A DNA stretch of 64,000 nucleotides from Streptomyces sp. NRRL B-3428 (GCA_000721375.1 JOGW01000009.1:62001-126000), one strand, 5' to 3'; shown: positions 53,650 through 62,632, counted from the stretch's first letter. Made by a program: numbers and translations. Notes: a model not told the origin generated them from the sequence alone.

Positions 53650-54806
53650 GCGCCGTCATCGAGACCGAAGAGCACCAGGCCCTGCGCGCGGCCGTCGCCG
53701 CACTCGGCAACCGCTACGGACGCGAGTACCTCACCAAGGTCGTACGGGGAGGCGGCCACCCCGAGGAGCTGTGGTCCGAGGCCGCCAAGCTGGGCTACCT
53801 CGGGGTGAACCTTCCCGAGGAGTACGGCGGCGGAGGCGGCGGCATACAGGAACTCTCCATAGTCCTGGAGGAGTTGGGCGCCGCCGGCTGTCCGCTCCTC
53901 ATGATGGTCGTCTCACCCGCCATCTGCGGCACCGTCATCGCCCGCTTCGGTACCGAGGAGCAGAAGCGCGCGTGGCTGCCCGGCCTCGCGGACGGGACCA
54001 GGACCATGGCTTTCGGCATCACGGAGCCGGACGCCGGGTCGAACTCCCACCGGATCACCACCACCGCCCGGCGCGAGGGCGAGGAGTGGATCCTCACGGG
54101 CCGCAAGGTCTTCATCTCAGGCGCCGACATCGCTGACGCCACCCTCATCGTGGGACGGACGGAGGACGCACGGACCGGAAAGCTGAAGCCCTGCCTGTTC
54201 ATCGTCCCGCGCGACGCCGAGGGCTTCCAGCGCAACCAGATCGACATGGAGATCCAGGCCGCCGAGAAGCAGTTCGAGCTCGTACTCGACGACGTACGGC
54301 TCCCGTCCGATGCCCTCGTCGGGGACGAGGACGCCGGTCTGCTGCAGCTGTTCGCCGGGCTCAACCCGGAGCGCGTCATGACGGCCGCCTTCGCGATCGG
54401 CATGGGGCGTTACGCACTGGCCCGCGCCATCGCGTACGCCAAGGACCGCAGCGTGTGGAAGGAACCGATCGGCGCGCACCAGGCCATCGCACACCCCCTC
54501 GCGCAGGCGCACATCGAACTGGAACTCGCCCGGCTGATGATGCAGAAGGCCGCCCATCTCTACGACCAGGGCGACGACTTCGGGGCTGGTGAGGCCGCGA
54601 ACATCGCCAAGTACGCGGCGGGCGAGGCCTGTGTGAAGGCGGTGGACCAAGCCGTGCACACGCTGGGGGGCAATGGGCTGACACGGGAGTACGGTCTCGG
54701 TTCACTGGTCACCGCGGCCCGGGTCACACGTATCGCCCCGGTGAGCCGGGAAATGATCCTCAACTTCGTGTCCCACCAGACCCTGGGTCTGCCCAAGTCG
54801 TACTAG
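53646..54806 (+). CDS. Acyl-CoA dehydrogenase
   Basis: The 386-residue flavoenzyme introduces an alpha-beta double bond into acyl-CoA. Family motifs are LGVNLPEEYGGGG (about 48), FGITEPDAGSNSHRITT (about 125), ARRMMQKAA-like LARLMMQKAAHLYD and HTLGGNGLTREYGLG (about 335), with SREMILNFVSHQTLGLPKSY at the end. The start overlaps the biotin carboxylase stop. It resembles the FadE13/citronellyl-CoA dehydrogenase position in related clusters and would act just before the carboxylase. The exact substrate is unknown. Confidence 0.92.
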   Translation: MSAVIETEEHQALRAAVAALGNRYGREYLTKVVRGGGHPEELWSEAAKLGYLGVNLPEEYGGGGGGIQELSIVLEELGAAGCPLLMMVVSPAICGTVIARFGTEEQKRAWLPGLADGTRTMAFGITEPDAGSNSHRITTTARREGEEWILTGRKVFISGADIADATLIVGRTEDARTGKLKPCLFIVPRDAEGFQRNQIDMEIQAAEKQFELVLDDVRLPSDALVGDEDAGLLQLFAGLNPERVMTAAFAIGMGRYALARAIAYAKDRSVWKEPIGAHQAIAHPLAQAHIELELARLMMQKAAHLYDQGDDFGAGEAANIAKYAAGEACVKAVDQAVHTLGGNGLTREYGLGSLVTAARVTRIAPVSREMILNFVSHQTLGLPKSY

Positions 54807-54856
54807 GCCGGCGCCACGCCACACGCCACCCGCCACCCGTCACCCGGAGGCCCGTC

Positions 54857-56440
54857 ATGGTGTTCCAGAGTGAGTACGCAGCAGTGCCGCCCGTAGAACT
54901 GCCGATCCATGAGGCCGTGCTGGGGCGGGCGAGCGCCGAGTTCGGCGATACGCCCGCCCTGATCGACGGCGTCGAGGGCAGGTCGCTCTCGTATGCGCAG
55001 CTCGACTCCTTCCACCGCAAGGTGGCGGCCGGGCTCGCGGACGCGGGAGTCGGGAAGGGCGATGTGATCGCCCTGCACAGCCCGAACACCATCCTGTGGC
55101 CCATCGCCTTCTACGGGGCGACGCGGGCCGGCGCCACCGTCACGACGGTGCATCCGCTGTACACGCCCGAGGAGTTCGCGCAGCAGCTGCGGGACGCGGG
55201 AGCGAGCTGGATCATCACGGTCTCGCTCCTCCTGCCCGTCGCGCGGGCGGCCGCCGAACTAGCGGGCGGTATACGGGAGATCATCGTCTGCGACCAGGCC
55301 GAGGGACATCGCTCCCTGCTCGGCATGGTCGGCGCCGAGCTGCCGGATCCCGACGTCGAGATCGATCCCGTCGAAGACCTCGCCGTCCTGCCGTACTCCT
55401 CGGGCACCACCGGCGTCCCCAAGGGCGTCATGCTCACCCACTGCTCGGTCGCCACCAATCTGGCCCAGCTCCACCCGACCATGCCGATGGGCCCGGGCGA
55501 CCGCATCCTCGCGGTCCTGCCCTTCTTCCACGCATACGGGCTGACCGCGCTGCTCAACGCCCCGCTCAGCCATGGCGCGACGGTCGTCGTCCTGCCGAAG
55601 TTCGAACTCGAAGGCTTCCTGACCGCCATCGAGAAACATCGCATCACCGGCCTGTACGTGGTCCCGCCGATCGCACTCGCCCTCGCCAAGCACCCGGTCG
55701 TCGACCGTTTCGACGTGTCATCGGTCCGCTACGTCATCAGCGCGGCGGCCCCCTTGGACGGCGAACTCGCCGCCGCCTGCTCGGCCCGCCTCGGCGGCAT
55801 CCCCGTCGGCCAGGGCTACGGCATGACCGAGCTCTCACCGGCCACCCACGTCACGCCCGTCGACGGACCGCCGATCCCCAACGGCAGCGTCGGCAAGCTG
55901 CTCGCGGGTACCGAGATGCGGATCGTCTCGCTCGACGACCCCGCCGTCGATCTCGGTCCGGGCGAGGAGGGCGAAGTGGTCTTCCGCGGGCCGCAGGTGA
56001 TGAAGGGCTATCTCGGCCGCCCCGAGGCGACCACCGCGATGATCGACGAGGACGGCTGGCTGCACACCGGTGACGTGGGGCGGGTGGACGAGGACGGGTG
56101 GCTGTTCATCGTCGACCGGGTCAAGGAGCTCATCAAGTACAAGGGCTTCCAGGTCGCCCCCGCCGAGCTGGAGGCGGTCCTGATCGCCGACCCGCGGATC
56201 GCCGACGCCGCGGTGATCGGGGTGTACGACGCGGACGGCAACGAGTTCCCGAAGGCGTACGTCGTACGGGCCCCGGGCGCGGACCTCACGGCGGAGGACG
56301 TCAAGACGTACGTGGCCGAGCATGTGGCCCCGCACAAGAAGGTCCGGGCGGTGGAGTTCCTCGAAGCCGTCCCGCGGGCGGCCACAGGGAAGATCCTGAG
56401 GCGGGAACTTCGGCAACGCAACCAGGAGTCAGGTGCATGA
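54857..56440 (+). CDS. 4CL-type acyl-CoA synthetase
   Basis: The 527-residue enzyme activates a carboxylic acid with ATP and CoA. Motif A5 is YSSGTTGVPKGVM (about 179), then GYGMTELSPATH, the hinge segment DEDGWLHTGDVG, VDRVKELIKYKGFQVAPAEL and the catalytic Lys in PRAATGKILRREL. It is closest to 4-coumarate-CoA ligase types. A good CGGAGG site precedes ATG 54857. In this operon it probably makes the first CoA ester of the pathway. It overlaps the enoyl-CoA hydratase gene by four bases. Confidence 0.93.
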   Translation: MVFQSEYAAVPPVELPIHEAVLGRASAEFGDTPALIDGVEGRSLSYAQLDSFHRKVAAGLADAGVGKGDVIALHSPNTILWPIAFYGATRAGATVTTVHPLYTPEEFAQQLRDAGASWIITVSLLLPVARAAAELAGGIREIIVCDQAEGHRSLLGMVGAELPDPDVEIDPVEDLAVLPYSSGTTGVPKGVMLTHCSVATNLAQLHPTMPMGPGDRILAVLPFFHAYGLTALLNAPLSHGATVVVLPKFELEGFLTAIEKHRITGLYVVPPIALALAKHPVVDRFDVSSVRYVISAAAPLDGELAAACSARLGGIPVGQGYGMTELSPATHVTPVDGPPIPNGSVGKLLAGTEMRIVSLDDPAVDLGPGEEGEVVFRGPQVMKGYLGRPEATTAMIDEDGWLHTGDVGRVDEDGWLFIVDRVKELIKYKGFQVAPAELEAVLIADPRIADAAVIGVYDADGNEFPKAYVVRAPGADLTAEDVKTYVAEHVAPHKKVRAVEFLEAVPRAATGKILRRELRQRNQESGA

Positions 56441-57171
56441 AGTACGTCCGGCAGGCGAACGAGCGCGGCATCACGACCCTCACCTTGGACTCGCCCGACA
56501 ACCGCAACGCGCTGTCGGCGGATCTGGTCGCGGACCTGGCGGGCGCCCTGCGCCGGTGCGCCGTCGACCAGGACGTACGGGCCGTGGTGCTGAGTCACAC
56601 AGGGCCCACGTTCAGCGCGGGCGCCGACCTCAAGTCGCCCGCCAACCCGTACGCCTTCGTCGAGCTCCTTCGCGCGCTCGTCGAACTGCCCAAGCCCGTC
56701 GTCGCCCGCGTGGACGGTTCCGCGCGGGCCGGCGGGCTCGGCCTGCTCGGTGCCTGCGACGTGGTGCTCGCGTCCGCCGGATCCAGCTTCGCCTTCACGG
56801 AGGTACGGATCGGAGTGGCGCCCGCGATCATCTCGCTGACGCTGCTGCCCCGGCTTGAACCGCGGGCCGCGTCCCGTCTCTACCTCACCGGCGAGCGTTT
56901 CGACGCGGCCGAGGCCGCCCGTATCGGTCTGATCACCGAGGCCGTGGACGACCTGGACGCCGCTACGGAAGGGGTGTGCGACGCGTTCCGCAAGGCTGCT
57001 CCCCAGGGCCTGGCAGAGGCGAAACGGCTGGTCACGGCTAGAGTCCTGGAAGCCTTCGAGCGGGATGCGGAGGACCTGGTCCAGCGTTCGGCGTCCCTGT
57101 TCGCCTCCACCGCGGCACGCGAGGGCATGACCGCCTTCTTCGAACGACGGGATCCCCCATGGGTGTTGTGA
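56437..57171 (+). CDS. Enoyl-CoA hydratase/isomerase-family protein
   Basis: The 244-residue crotonase-fold enzyme has the oxyanion segments GPTFSAGADLK (about 65) and VDGSARAGGLGLLGACDVVL (about 98-117), and the Glu in FTEVRIGVAP fits the catalytic region. Members hydrate trans-2-enoyl-CoA or its carboxylated product. In the atu and liu pathways a hydratase acts after the carboxylase, which matches its position here. Its end overlaps the TetR gene by 13 bases. Confidence 0.92.
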   Translation: MKYVRQANERGITTLTLDSPDNRNALSADLVADLAGALRRCAVDQDVRAVVLSHTGPTFSAGADLKSPANPYAFVELLRALVELPKPVVARVDGSARAGGLGLLGACDVVLASAGSSFAFTEVRIGVAPAIISLTLLPRLEPRAASRLYLTGERFDAAEAARIGLITEAVDDLDAATEGVCDAFRKAAPQGLAEAKRLVTARVLEAFERDAEDLVQRSASLFASTAAREGMTAFFERRDPPWVL

Positions 57172-57785
57172 CCCCGGCCGATCGCACGGAACGACCCGGG
57201 CGCCCCGACCGTGCCGAGCGAGCGCCCAAGCAGGACCGCAGCCGCGCCACCCGCCAGCGCCTGCTCGAAGCCGCCGTCGGCGCCCTCGCCGAACTCGGCT
57301 GGGCGCGCTCCACCGTCTCCGTCGTCGCCGAGCGCGCCGGTGTCTCGCGCGGCGCCACCCAGCACCACTTCCCGACCCGCGAGGACCTGTTCACGGCCGC
57401 CGTCGAGTACGTGGCCGAAGAGCGCTCGCACGCCCTGCGCTCGGTGTCCGCGAAGACCCGGGCCGAGGTCGTCGCGGCGCTGGTCGACCTCTACACCGGA
57501 CCGCTGTTCCGCGCCGCGCTCCATCTGTGGGTCGCCGCCTCGCACGAGGAGGCGCTGCACGCCCGCGTCGCCGAACTGGAGGCACGCGTCGGCCGCGAGA
57601 CCCACCGGATCGCGGTCCGGCTCCTCGACGCCGACGAGTCGAGGCCGGGCGTACGCGAGACGGTGCAGGGCCTGCTCGACATGGCGCGCGGGCTCGGTCT
57701 CGCCAACGTGCTCACCGACGACACGGGGCGGCGGGAGCGGGTCGTACGGCAGTGGGGGCGGCTGCTCGACGAGGCGCTCGGTTAG
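57159..57785 (+). CDS. TetR-family regulator of the acyl-CoA operon
   Basis: The 208-residue regulator has a charged N-terminus (RPGRPDRAERAPKQDRSRAT), then a helix-turn-helix (RLLEAAVGALAELG, STVSVVAERAGVSRGATQHH, about 34-70) and a helical ligand domain. ATG 57159 is used; GTG 57168, overlapping the upstream stop as GTGA, is an alternative. It closes the operon and overlaps the hydratase gene. Its place parallels AtuR/LiuR-like regulators that sense acyl-CoA. It may bind the perfect palindrome at 47172-47187 in front of the operon. Confidence 0.9.
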   Translation: MGVVTPADRTERPGRPDRAERAPKQDRSRATRQRLLEAAVGALAELGWARSTVSVVAERAGVSRGATQHHFPTREDLFTAAVEYVAEERSHALRSVSAKTRAEVVAALVDLYTGPLFRAALHLWVAASHEEALHARVAELEARVGRETHRIAVRLLDADESRPGVRETVQGLLDMARGLGLANVLTDDTGRRERVVRQWGRLLDEALG

Positions 57786-57786
57786 T

Positions 57787-57824
57787 CCTCGGTCACGGGG
57801 AGATAGCCCTCGGTCACGGGGAGA
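57787..57824. repeat. 17-bp direct repeat at the pdxH 3' end
   Basis: CCTCGGTCACGGGGAGA occurs at 57787-57803 and 57808-57824, 21 bases apart. The second copy contains the pdxH stop codon (57814-57816). The first lies in the short gap to the convergent TetR gene. It looks like a recent local duplication of the gene end. Confidence 0.8.
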
Positions 57825-58494
57825 GGCGCTCGATGGTCCACTCCCCGCCCTTGTCCACGTACCGCAGCCGGTCGTGCAGCCGGTTCTCGCGCCCCTGCCA
57901 GAACTCCACCGTCTCCGGTACGACGAGGAACCCGCCCCAGTGCGGGGGCACCGGCACCTGCTTGCCCTCCGGATAGCGGGCCGCCAACTCCTCGTACGCA
58001 CGCTCCAGTTCCTCGCGCGAACCGATCACCGAGGACTGGGCGCTCGCCCACGCCCCGAGCTGCGAGCCGTGCGGGCGCGAGCGGAAGTACGCGGCCGTCT
58101 CGTCCCGGCCCACGCGCTCGGCGCGGCCCGTGACGATCACCTGGCGGAAGAGCGGGTGCCAGGGGAAGAGCAGCGAGACCGCGGGGTTCGCCCCGATCTC
58201 CTGCCCCTTGCGCGAGGTGTAGTTCGTGTAGAAGGTGAAGCCGCGGACTCCGTACGCCTTGAGGAGCACGGTCCGTGAGCTCGGGCGGCCGTCCGCGTCG
58301 GCGGTCGAGACGATCATGGCGTTCGGCTCGTGCAGATCGGTGCGTACCGCCTGGGTGAACCAGCGGTCGAACTGGTTCATGGGGTCGTCCGCGAGGTCGG
58401 CTTCGAGCAGCGGAGCAGTGCGGTACTGCTCGCGCATGGCGGACGGGTCGGGCCCGTCGATCCCGTCTGCCGGATCAAGGTGTCGGTGGTTCAC
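57814..58494 (-). CDS. pdxH: Pyridoxamine 5'-phosphate oxidase
   Basis: PdxH oxidises pyridoxamine or pyridoxine phosphate to pyridoxal 5'-phosphate with FMN. The 226-residue protein starts at GTG 58494 near an AGGATG site. Family segments are [73 protein letters not shown] and the C-terminal [11 protein letters not shown] with the substrate Arg and His. It stands alone on the minus strand, divergent from citrate synthase. Confidence 0.93.
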   Translation of the reverse strand: MNHRHLDPADGIDGPDPSAMREQYRTAPLLEADLADDPMNQFDRWFTQAVRTDLHEPNAMIVSTADADGRPSSRTVLLKAYGVRGFTFYTNYTSRKGQEIGANPAVSLLFPWHPLFRQVIVTGRAERVGRDETAAYFRSRPHGSQLGAWASAQSSVIGSREELERAYEELAARYPEGKQVPVPPHWGGFLVVPETVEFWQGRENRLHDRLRYVDKGGEWTIERLSP

Positions 58495-58806
58495 GGCGTC
58501 ATCCTGTCGCACCGGAGCGCCCCGCACGAGTGTGGTTCGCGGCACTCAGTGCCGTGAACTCTCCCCTTCGGTGGCACCGAGGGATATCGTCCTGCCGCAC
58601 GGGGCATCACCGGGGTGGCCATGAACGGAACGCGAGTCGCGAGTGACCGCGTAACCGGCTTGTGGGCGCCTGCTTCTGACGTCTGGTCATCACCTGCCCC
58701 ACCGTGATCACCTGCCCCATACCGTCACCAACGGTCACCCGTCACCTCGGGAAGCCGTCCCAACTCATCGACTCGTCTCGTCGTACACATCATGAGGAGC
58801 CGCCTG
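58495..58806. other. Divergent intergenic region between pdxH and citrate synthase
   Basis: This 312-base gap contains a direct repeat ATCACCTGCCCCA at 58689-58701 and 58707-58719 (18-base period), close to the citrate synthase side. No clear -35/-10 pair was seen. A 28-codon ATG frame at 58621-58707 lacks support and is not called. Confidence 0.5.
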
Positions 58807-59901
58807 ATGTCCGACTTCGTCCCTGGGCTCGAAGGGATCATCGCGTTCGAAACGGAGATCGCCGAACCGGACAAGGAAGGAGGCGCACTCCGTTATCGAG
58901 GAGTCGATATCGAGGACCTGGTCGGCAAGGTCTCCTTCGGCAACGTCTGGGGGCTCCTGGTCGACGGGGCCTTCAACCCGGGCCTGCCGCCCGCAGAACC
59001 CTTCCCGATCCCGGTCCACTCCGGCGACATCCGCGTGGACGTCCAGTCCGCGCTCGCGATGCTCGCGCCGGTCTGGGGCCTCAAACCCCTCCTCGACATC
59101 GATGCCGAACAGGCCCGTGACGACCTCGCGCGCGCCGCGGTCATGGCTCTCTCCTACGTGGCCCAGTCGGCGCGCGGACAGGGCCAGCCGATGGTCCCGC
59201 AGCGCGAGATCGACAAGGCGGCCTCCGTCGTCGAGCGCTTCATGATCCGCTGGCGCGGAGAGCCGGACCCGAAGCACGTCGCGGCCGTCGACGCGTACTG
59301 GACCTCCGCGGCCGAACACGGCATGAACGCCTCGACGTTCACGGCCCGTGTCATCGCCTCGACGGGCGCGGACGTCTCGGCGGCGCTTTCGGGCGCGGTC
59401 GGCGCGATGTCGGGACCGCTGCACGGCGGCGCGCCCTCCCGCGTCCTCGGCATGATCGAGGAGATCGAGCGCACGGGCGACGCGGACGCCTACGTCCGCA
59501 AGGCCCTCGACCGCGGCGAGCGCCTCATGGGCTTCGGCCACCGCGTCTACCGCGCCGAGGACCCCCGCGCCCGCGTCCTGCGCCGCACCGCCCGCGAACT
59601 GGGCGCACCGCGCTTCGAGGTCGCCGAGGCCCTGGAGAAGGCGGCCCTCGCCGAACTCCACGCCCGCCGCCCCGACCGCGTCCTGGCCACGAACGTCGAG
59701 TTCTGGGCCGCGATCGTCCTGGACTTCGCGGAGGTCCCGGCGCAGATGTTCACCTCGATGTTCACCTGCGCCCGTACGGCGGGCTGGTCGGCCCACATCC
59801 TTGAGCAGAAGCGCACGGGACGTCTGGTGCGGCCCTCCGCCCGCTACATCGGACCGCCGTCGCGCGGGCCGGAGTCCATCGAGGGGTTCGCGGCCGAGTA
59901 G
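58807..59901 (+). CDS. Citrate synthase (second, short type)
   Basis: The 364-residue enzyme condenses acetyl-CoA with oxaloacetate. ATG 58807 is used, with a GAGGAG site nine bases before it. Motifs are VSGPLHGG-like MSGPLHGGAPSRV with one catalytic His (about 205), GFGHRVYRAEDPRARVL with the second (about 243) and the catalytic Asp region NVEFWAAIVLDFAEVP (about 300). The compact length fits the bacterial type II short family, also called CitA or 2-methylcitrate-like. It could serve the TCA cycle or methylcitrate chemistry. Confidence 0.92.
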   Translation: MSDFVPGLEGIIAFETEIAEPDKEGGALRYRGVDIEDLVGKVSFGNVWGLLVDGAFNPGLPPAEPFPIPVHSGDIRVDVQSALAMLAPVWGLKPLLDIDAEQARDDLARAAVMALSYVAQSARGQGQPMVPQREIDKAASVVERFMIRWRGEPDPKHVAAVDAYWTSAAEHGMNASTFTARVIASTGADVSAALSGAVGAMSGPLHGGAPSRVLGMIEEIERTGDADAYVRKALDRGERLMGFGHRVYRAEDPRARVLRRTARELGAPRFEVAEALEKAALAELHARRPDRVLATNVEFWAAIVLDFAEVPAQMFTSMFTCARTAGWSAHILEQKRTGRLVRPSARYIGPPSRGPESIEGFAAE

Positions 59902-59998
59902 CCCCACGCGGCGGTGCCGCACATGTCGCAGCCGGGCAGGGGCGGGTAGGGGAAGATGGCCCACCCGCCCCCACCCACCCGCACCCGAAGGGCCCCCC

Positions 59999-60826
59999 GT
60001 GCCAGAAGCCGTACGCGTACAGCAACTGTGGAAACGATTCGGCGAACAGATCGCCGTGGCCGGCATCGACCTCACCCTCCCCGCAGGCAAGTTCATCGGA
60101 CTCGTAGGCCCCAACGGCGCGGGCAAGACCACCACCCTCTCCATGATCACCGGCCTGCTCCGCCCCGACATGGGCACCGTCCACGTCGCCGGCCACGACG
60201 TCTGGCAGGACCCCGCCGAGGTCAAGGCGCGAATCGGCGTACTCCCCGAAGGGCTACGGCTCTTCGAGCGCCTCTCGGGCCGTGAACTCCTCACGTACAC
60301 CGGACGACTGCGCGGCCTGCCCACGCAGGACATCGAGAAACGCACCACCCAACTCCTCGACGTCCTCGACCTCACCGGCTCCCAGCACAAGCTCGTCGTC
60401 GACTACTCGACCGGCATGCGCAAGAAGATCGGCCTCGCCGCCGCACTGCTCCACAACCCCGAAGTCCTCTTCCTGGACGAGCCGTTCGAGGGCGTGGACC
60501 CCGTCTCCGCCCAGACCATCCGCGGCGTCCTGGAGCGCTACACCACCTCCGGCGCCACCGTCGTCTTCTCCAGCCACGTCATGGAACTCGTGGAATCCCT
60601 CTGCGACTGGGTCGCCGTCATGGCCGCCGGCCGCATCCGCGCACAGGGCCCCCTCGCGGAGGTACGGGGCGACGCGGCCAGCCTCCAGGAGGCCTTCCTC
60701 GAACTCGTGGGCGCCGGTGACCGCGCGAACGGCGACACCCTCGACTGGCTCGGCTCCAACGGCACCTCACACGGCGGCGGCACCTCACACGGCGGCGGCA
60801 CCTCACACGGCGGCGGCGCCGCCTGA
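59999..60826 (+). CDS. ABC transporter ATPase with His-containing repeat tail
   Basis: The 275-residue ATPase starts at GTG 59999. Walker A is GPNGAGKTT (about 38), the signature YSTGMRKKIGLAAALL, Walker B VLFLDEPFEGVD and the switch His in SSHVMELVE. The C-terminus ends in three GTSHGG repeats encoded by an 18-bp tandem repeat, which is not a family feature. It overlaps the permease gene by one base. The pair looks like an ABC-2-like exporter of unknown substrate. Confidence 0.92.
   Translation: MPEAVRVQQLWKRFGEQIAVAGIDLTLPAGKFIGLVGPNGAGKTTTLSMITGLLRPDMGTVHVAGHDVWQDPAEVKARIGVLPEGLRLFERLSGRELLTYTGRLRGLPTQDIEKRTTQLLDVLDLTGSQHKLVVDYSTGMRKKIGLAAALLHNPEVLFLDEPFEGVDPVSAQTIRGVLERYTTSGATVVFSSHVMELVESLCDWVAVMAAGRIRAQGPLAEVRGDAASLQEAFLELVGAGDRANGDTLDWLGSNGTSHGGGTSHGGGTSHGGGAA
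60761..60814 (+). repeat. 18-bp tandem repeat, three perfect copies, in coding sequence
   Basis: GGCACCTCACACGGCGGC is repeated exactly three times (60761-60778, 60779-60796, 60797-60814) and encodes GTSHGG three times at the ATPase C-terminus. Perfect identity suggests recent expansion. Confidence 0.95.
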
Positions 60827-62421
60827 TGGCCGACACCTCCAGCCTGACCTCGACCTTCGTCAGCCTCAAACTCGCCCTCCTGCGCAACGGCCTGCGCCAG
60901 TCCGCGGGCCGCCGGGCCGCCTACATCGCCTCGGTCACCGTCACGCTCCTCTTCGCCGCCCTCCAACTCCTCGGCCTGATCGCCCTGCGCGGCAGCGAAC
61001 ACGCACCCACCCTGGTGGTCCTGCTGTCCGGCGTCCTCGCGCTCGGCTGGGCCTTCATGCCGCTGTTCTTCCCCAGCGGCGACGAAACCCTGGACGCCAC
61101 GCGCCTGGTGATGCTGCCCCTGCGCCCGCGCCCTCTCGTACGGGCGCTGCTCGCGTCGTCCCTCGTCGGCATCGGCCCGCTCTTCACCCTCTGCCTCGTG
61201 GCCGGTTCGGTCGTCGCCGTCGCGCACGGCACCGCCGCCGCACTCACCGGCCTCCTCGCGATCGTGCTCACCCTGCTCGTCTGCGTGGCCCTCGCCCGCA
61301 CCGTCGCCTCCGCCAACCTCCGGCTGCTCTCCAGCCGCAAGGGCCGCGACCTCGCCGTACTCAGCGGCCTCGTGATCGCCGTCGGCATCCAGCTGGTCAA
61401 CTTCGCCGCCCAGAGCCTCGGCCGCGCCGGCGGTCTCTCCGAACTCGACCCGGCCGCCGACATCGTCCGCTGGCTCCCACCCGCCTCCGCGCTCGGCGCC
61501 GTCGACTCGGTCTCACGCGGCTCGTACGCCGAGGCGCTCGCCCAACTGGCGCTCTGCGCGGCCCTGTTGTTCGTGCTCCTCACCTACTGGCAACGCAGCC
61601 TCACCCGCCTCATGACCACCCCCGACGGCTCCACACTCCAGGCCGCCGAACCCACCCGCGACCGCGCCCGCGCCCACGGCCTCACCCGCTTCCTGCCCCA
61701 GGGCCGCACCGGCACCGTCATGGAACGCACACTGCGCTACGTCTGGCGCGACCCCAAAACCAAAGCCGCCTGGATCACTTCCCTCGCCATCGGCCTGATC
61801 GTCCCGGTCTTCAACGCCCTCCAGGGCACCGGCTCCGTCTACTTCGCCTGCTTCGCCGCCGGGATGCTCGGCATCCAGATGTACAACCAGTTCGGCCAGG
61901 ACAGCTCGGCGTTCTGGATGGTCGCCCAGACGATCGCCTCGACCCGCGACGCATACGGCGAACTGCGCGCCCGCGCGCTCGCGTTGGCGGTCATCACCAT
62001 CCCGTACGCGCTCCTGGTCACCGTCGTGACCACGGCCATCCTCGGCGACTGGCGCACGCTCCCCGAAGCCCTCGGCATCTCCTACGCCCTGCTCGGCGCG
62101 ATGCTCGCCACCGGCGCCTGGTGCTCGGCCCGCTTCCCGTACTCGATCCCGCAGGAGGGCTACAAGAACGTCGCCCCCGGCCAGGCGGGCCTCGCCTGGA
62201 TCTCCATCTTCGGCGGCATGCTCTCGGCGGCCCTGCTCTGCGCCCCGGTCATCGCCCTGGCGATCTGGCTCCACGCCTCGGGCGCGGACAACGCGACCTG
62301 GCTACTGCTGCCGCTCGGCATCCTCTACGGCTGGTCCCTCACCCACCTCGGCCTCCGCTTCGCGGCCCCACGCGCGGCGGAACGCCTGCCGGAGATCCTG
62401 GCGGCGGTGAGCAAGGGCTGA
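60826..62421 (+). CDS. Large ABC-2-like transporter permease
   Basis: The 531-residue membrane protein has about twelve hydrophobic helices from residue 35 to 515, in two clusters separated by a polar loop (about 255-310, TTPDGSTLQAAEPTRDRARA). FMPLFFPSGDETLDATRLVMLPL near residue 80-102 is a family-like segment of actinobacterial exporters. The ATG shares its A with the stop of the ATPase gene, so the two are coupled. The substrate is unknown. Confidence 0.88.
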   Translation: MADTSSLTSTFVSLKLALLRNGLRQSAGRRAAYIASVTVTLLFAALQLLGLIALRGSEHAPTLVVLLSGVLALGWAFMPLFFPSGDETLDATRLVMLPLRPRPLVRALLASSLVGIGPLFTLCLVAGSVVAVAHGTAAALTGLLAIVLTLLVCVALARTVASANLRLLSSRKGRDLAVLSGLVIAVGIQLVNFAAQSLGRAGGLSELDPAADIVRWLPPASALGAVDSVSRGSYAEALAQLALCAALLFVLLTYWQRSLTRLMTTPDGSTLQAAEPTRDRARAHGLTRFLPQGRTGTVMERTLRYVWRDPKTKAAWITSLAIGLIVPVFNALQGTGSVYFACFAAGMLGIQMYNQFGQDSSAFWMVAQTIASTRDAYGELRARALALAVITIPYALLVTVVTTAILGDWRTLPEALGISYALLGAMLATGAWCSARFPYSIPQEGYKNVAPGQAGLAWISIFGGMLSAALLCAPVIALAIWLHASGADNATWLLLPLGILYGWSLTHLGLRFAAPRAAERLPEILAAVSKG

Positions 62422-62450
62422 TCCTGGCTTTGGGGGGCCGGGAACGCAGA

Positions 62451-62513
62451 CGACCCACGGTCTCGGGTTCCCCTGGGGGAGCCGGCCGGACGTACCGGCG
62501 AGACCGTGGGTCG
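62451..62513 (-). ncRNA. Branched RNA-like structure or terminator (three-way junction)
   Basis: Outer arms 62451-62465 and 62499-62513 are perfectly complementary over 15 bp. Between them are two smaller hairpins: 62466-62473 with 62476-62483 (one G-T pair) and CCGG at 62486-62489 with 62495-62498. The whole can fold as a three-way junction. It ends the small minus-strand unit and also lies 30 bases after the ABC permease stop, so it may be a bidirectional terminator. Confidence 0.5.
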
Positions 62514-62593
62514 GGTGACTGCTGGGATTGGGCCGGCTGTGCGGTTCGCTCCCGCACTGGTCCGGCACCGCACTCGAGTGTGGCGGCGGGCCG

Positions 62594-62632
62594 CTAGCCC
62601 GCAGTCACCTCACGCGTCCGGTTCTTGATCAT
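62594..62632 (-). CDS. 12-residue peptide ORF with good ribosome site
   Basis: ATG 62632 to TAG 62594 encodes MIKNRTREVTAG. A strong GGGAGGTGG ribosome site lies at 62641-62649, about nine bases before the ATG. A near-consensus promoter ends 33 bases upstream of the ATG. It could be a leader peptide or a microprotein, or the ribosome site could serve the in-frame GTG four codons earlier (62644). No downstream gene in this direction is present before the structure. Function is unknown, and translation is not proven. Confidence 0.4.
   Translation of the reverse strand: MIKNRTREVTAG

Noticed and set aside
58621..58707. 28-codon ATG frame between pdxH and citrate synthase
   Set aside because: There is no convincing ribosome site or conservation signal that I can see, and it overlaps a short direct repeat.
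58765..60390. 541-codon minus-strand open frame opposite citrate synthase
   Set aside because: The plus strand encodes intact citrate synthase and ABC ATPase with catalytic motifs. The minus frame has low-complexity Arg/Ser/Ala sequence only.
60282..62597. 771-codon plus-strand open frame across the ABC exporter genes
   Set aside because: It is a shifted-frame shadow of the ATPase and permease, with Pro/Arg/His-rich low-complexity sequence.
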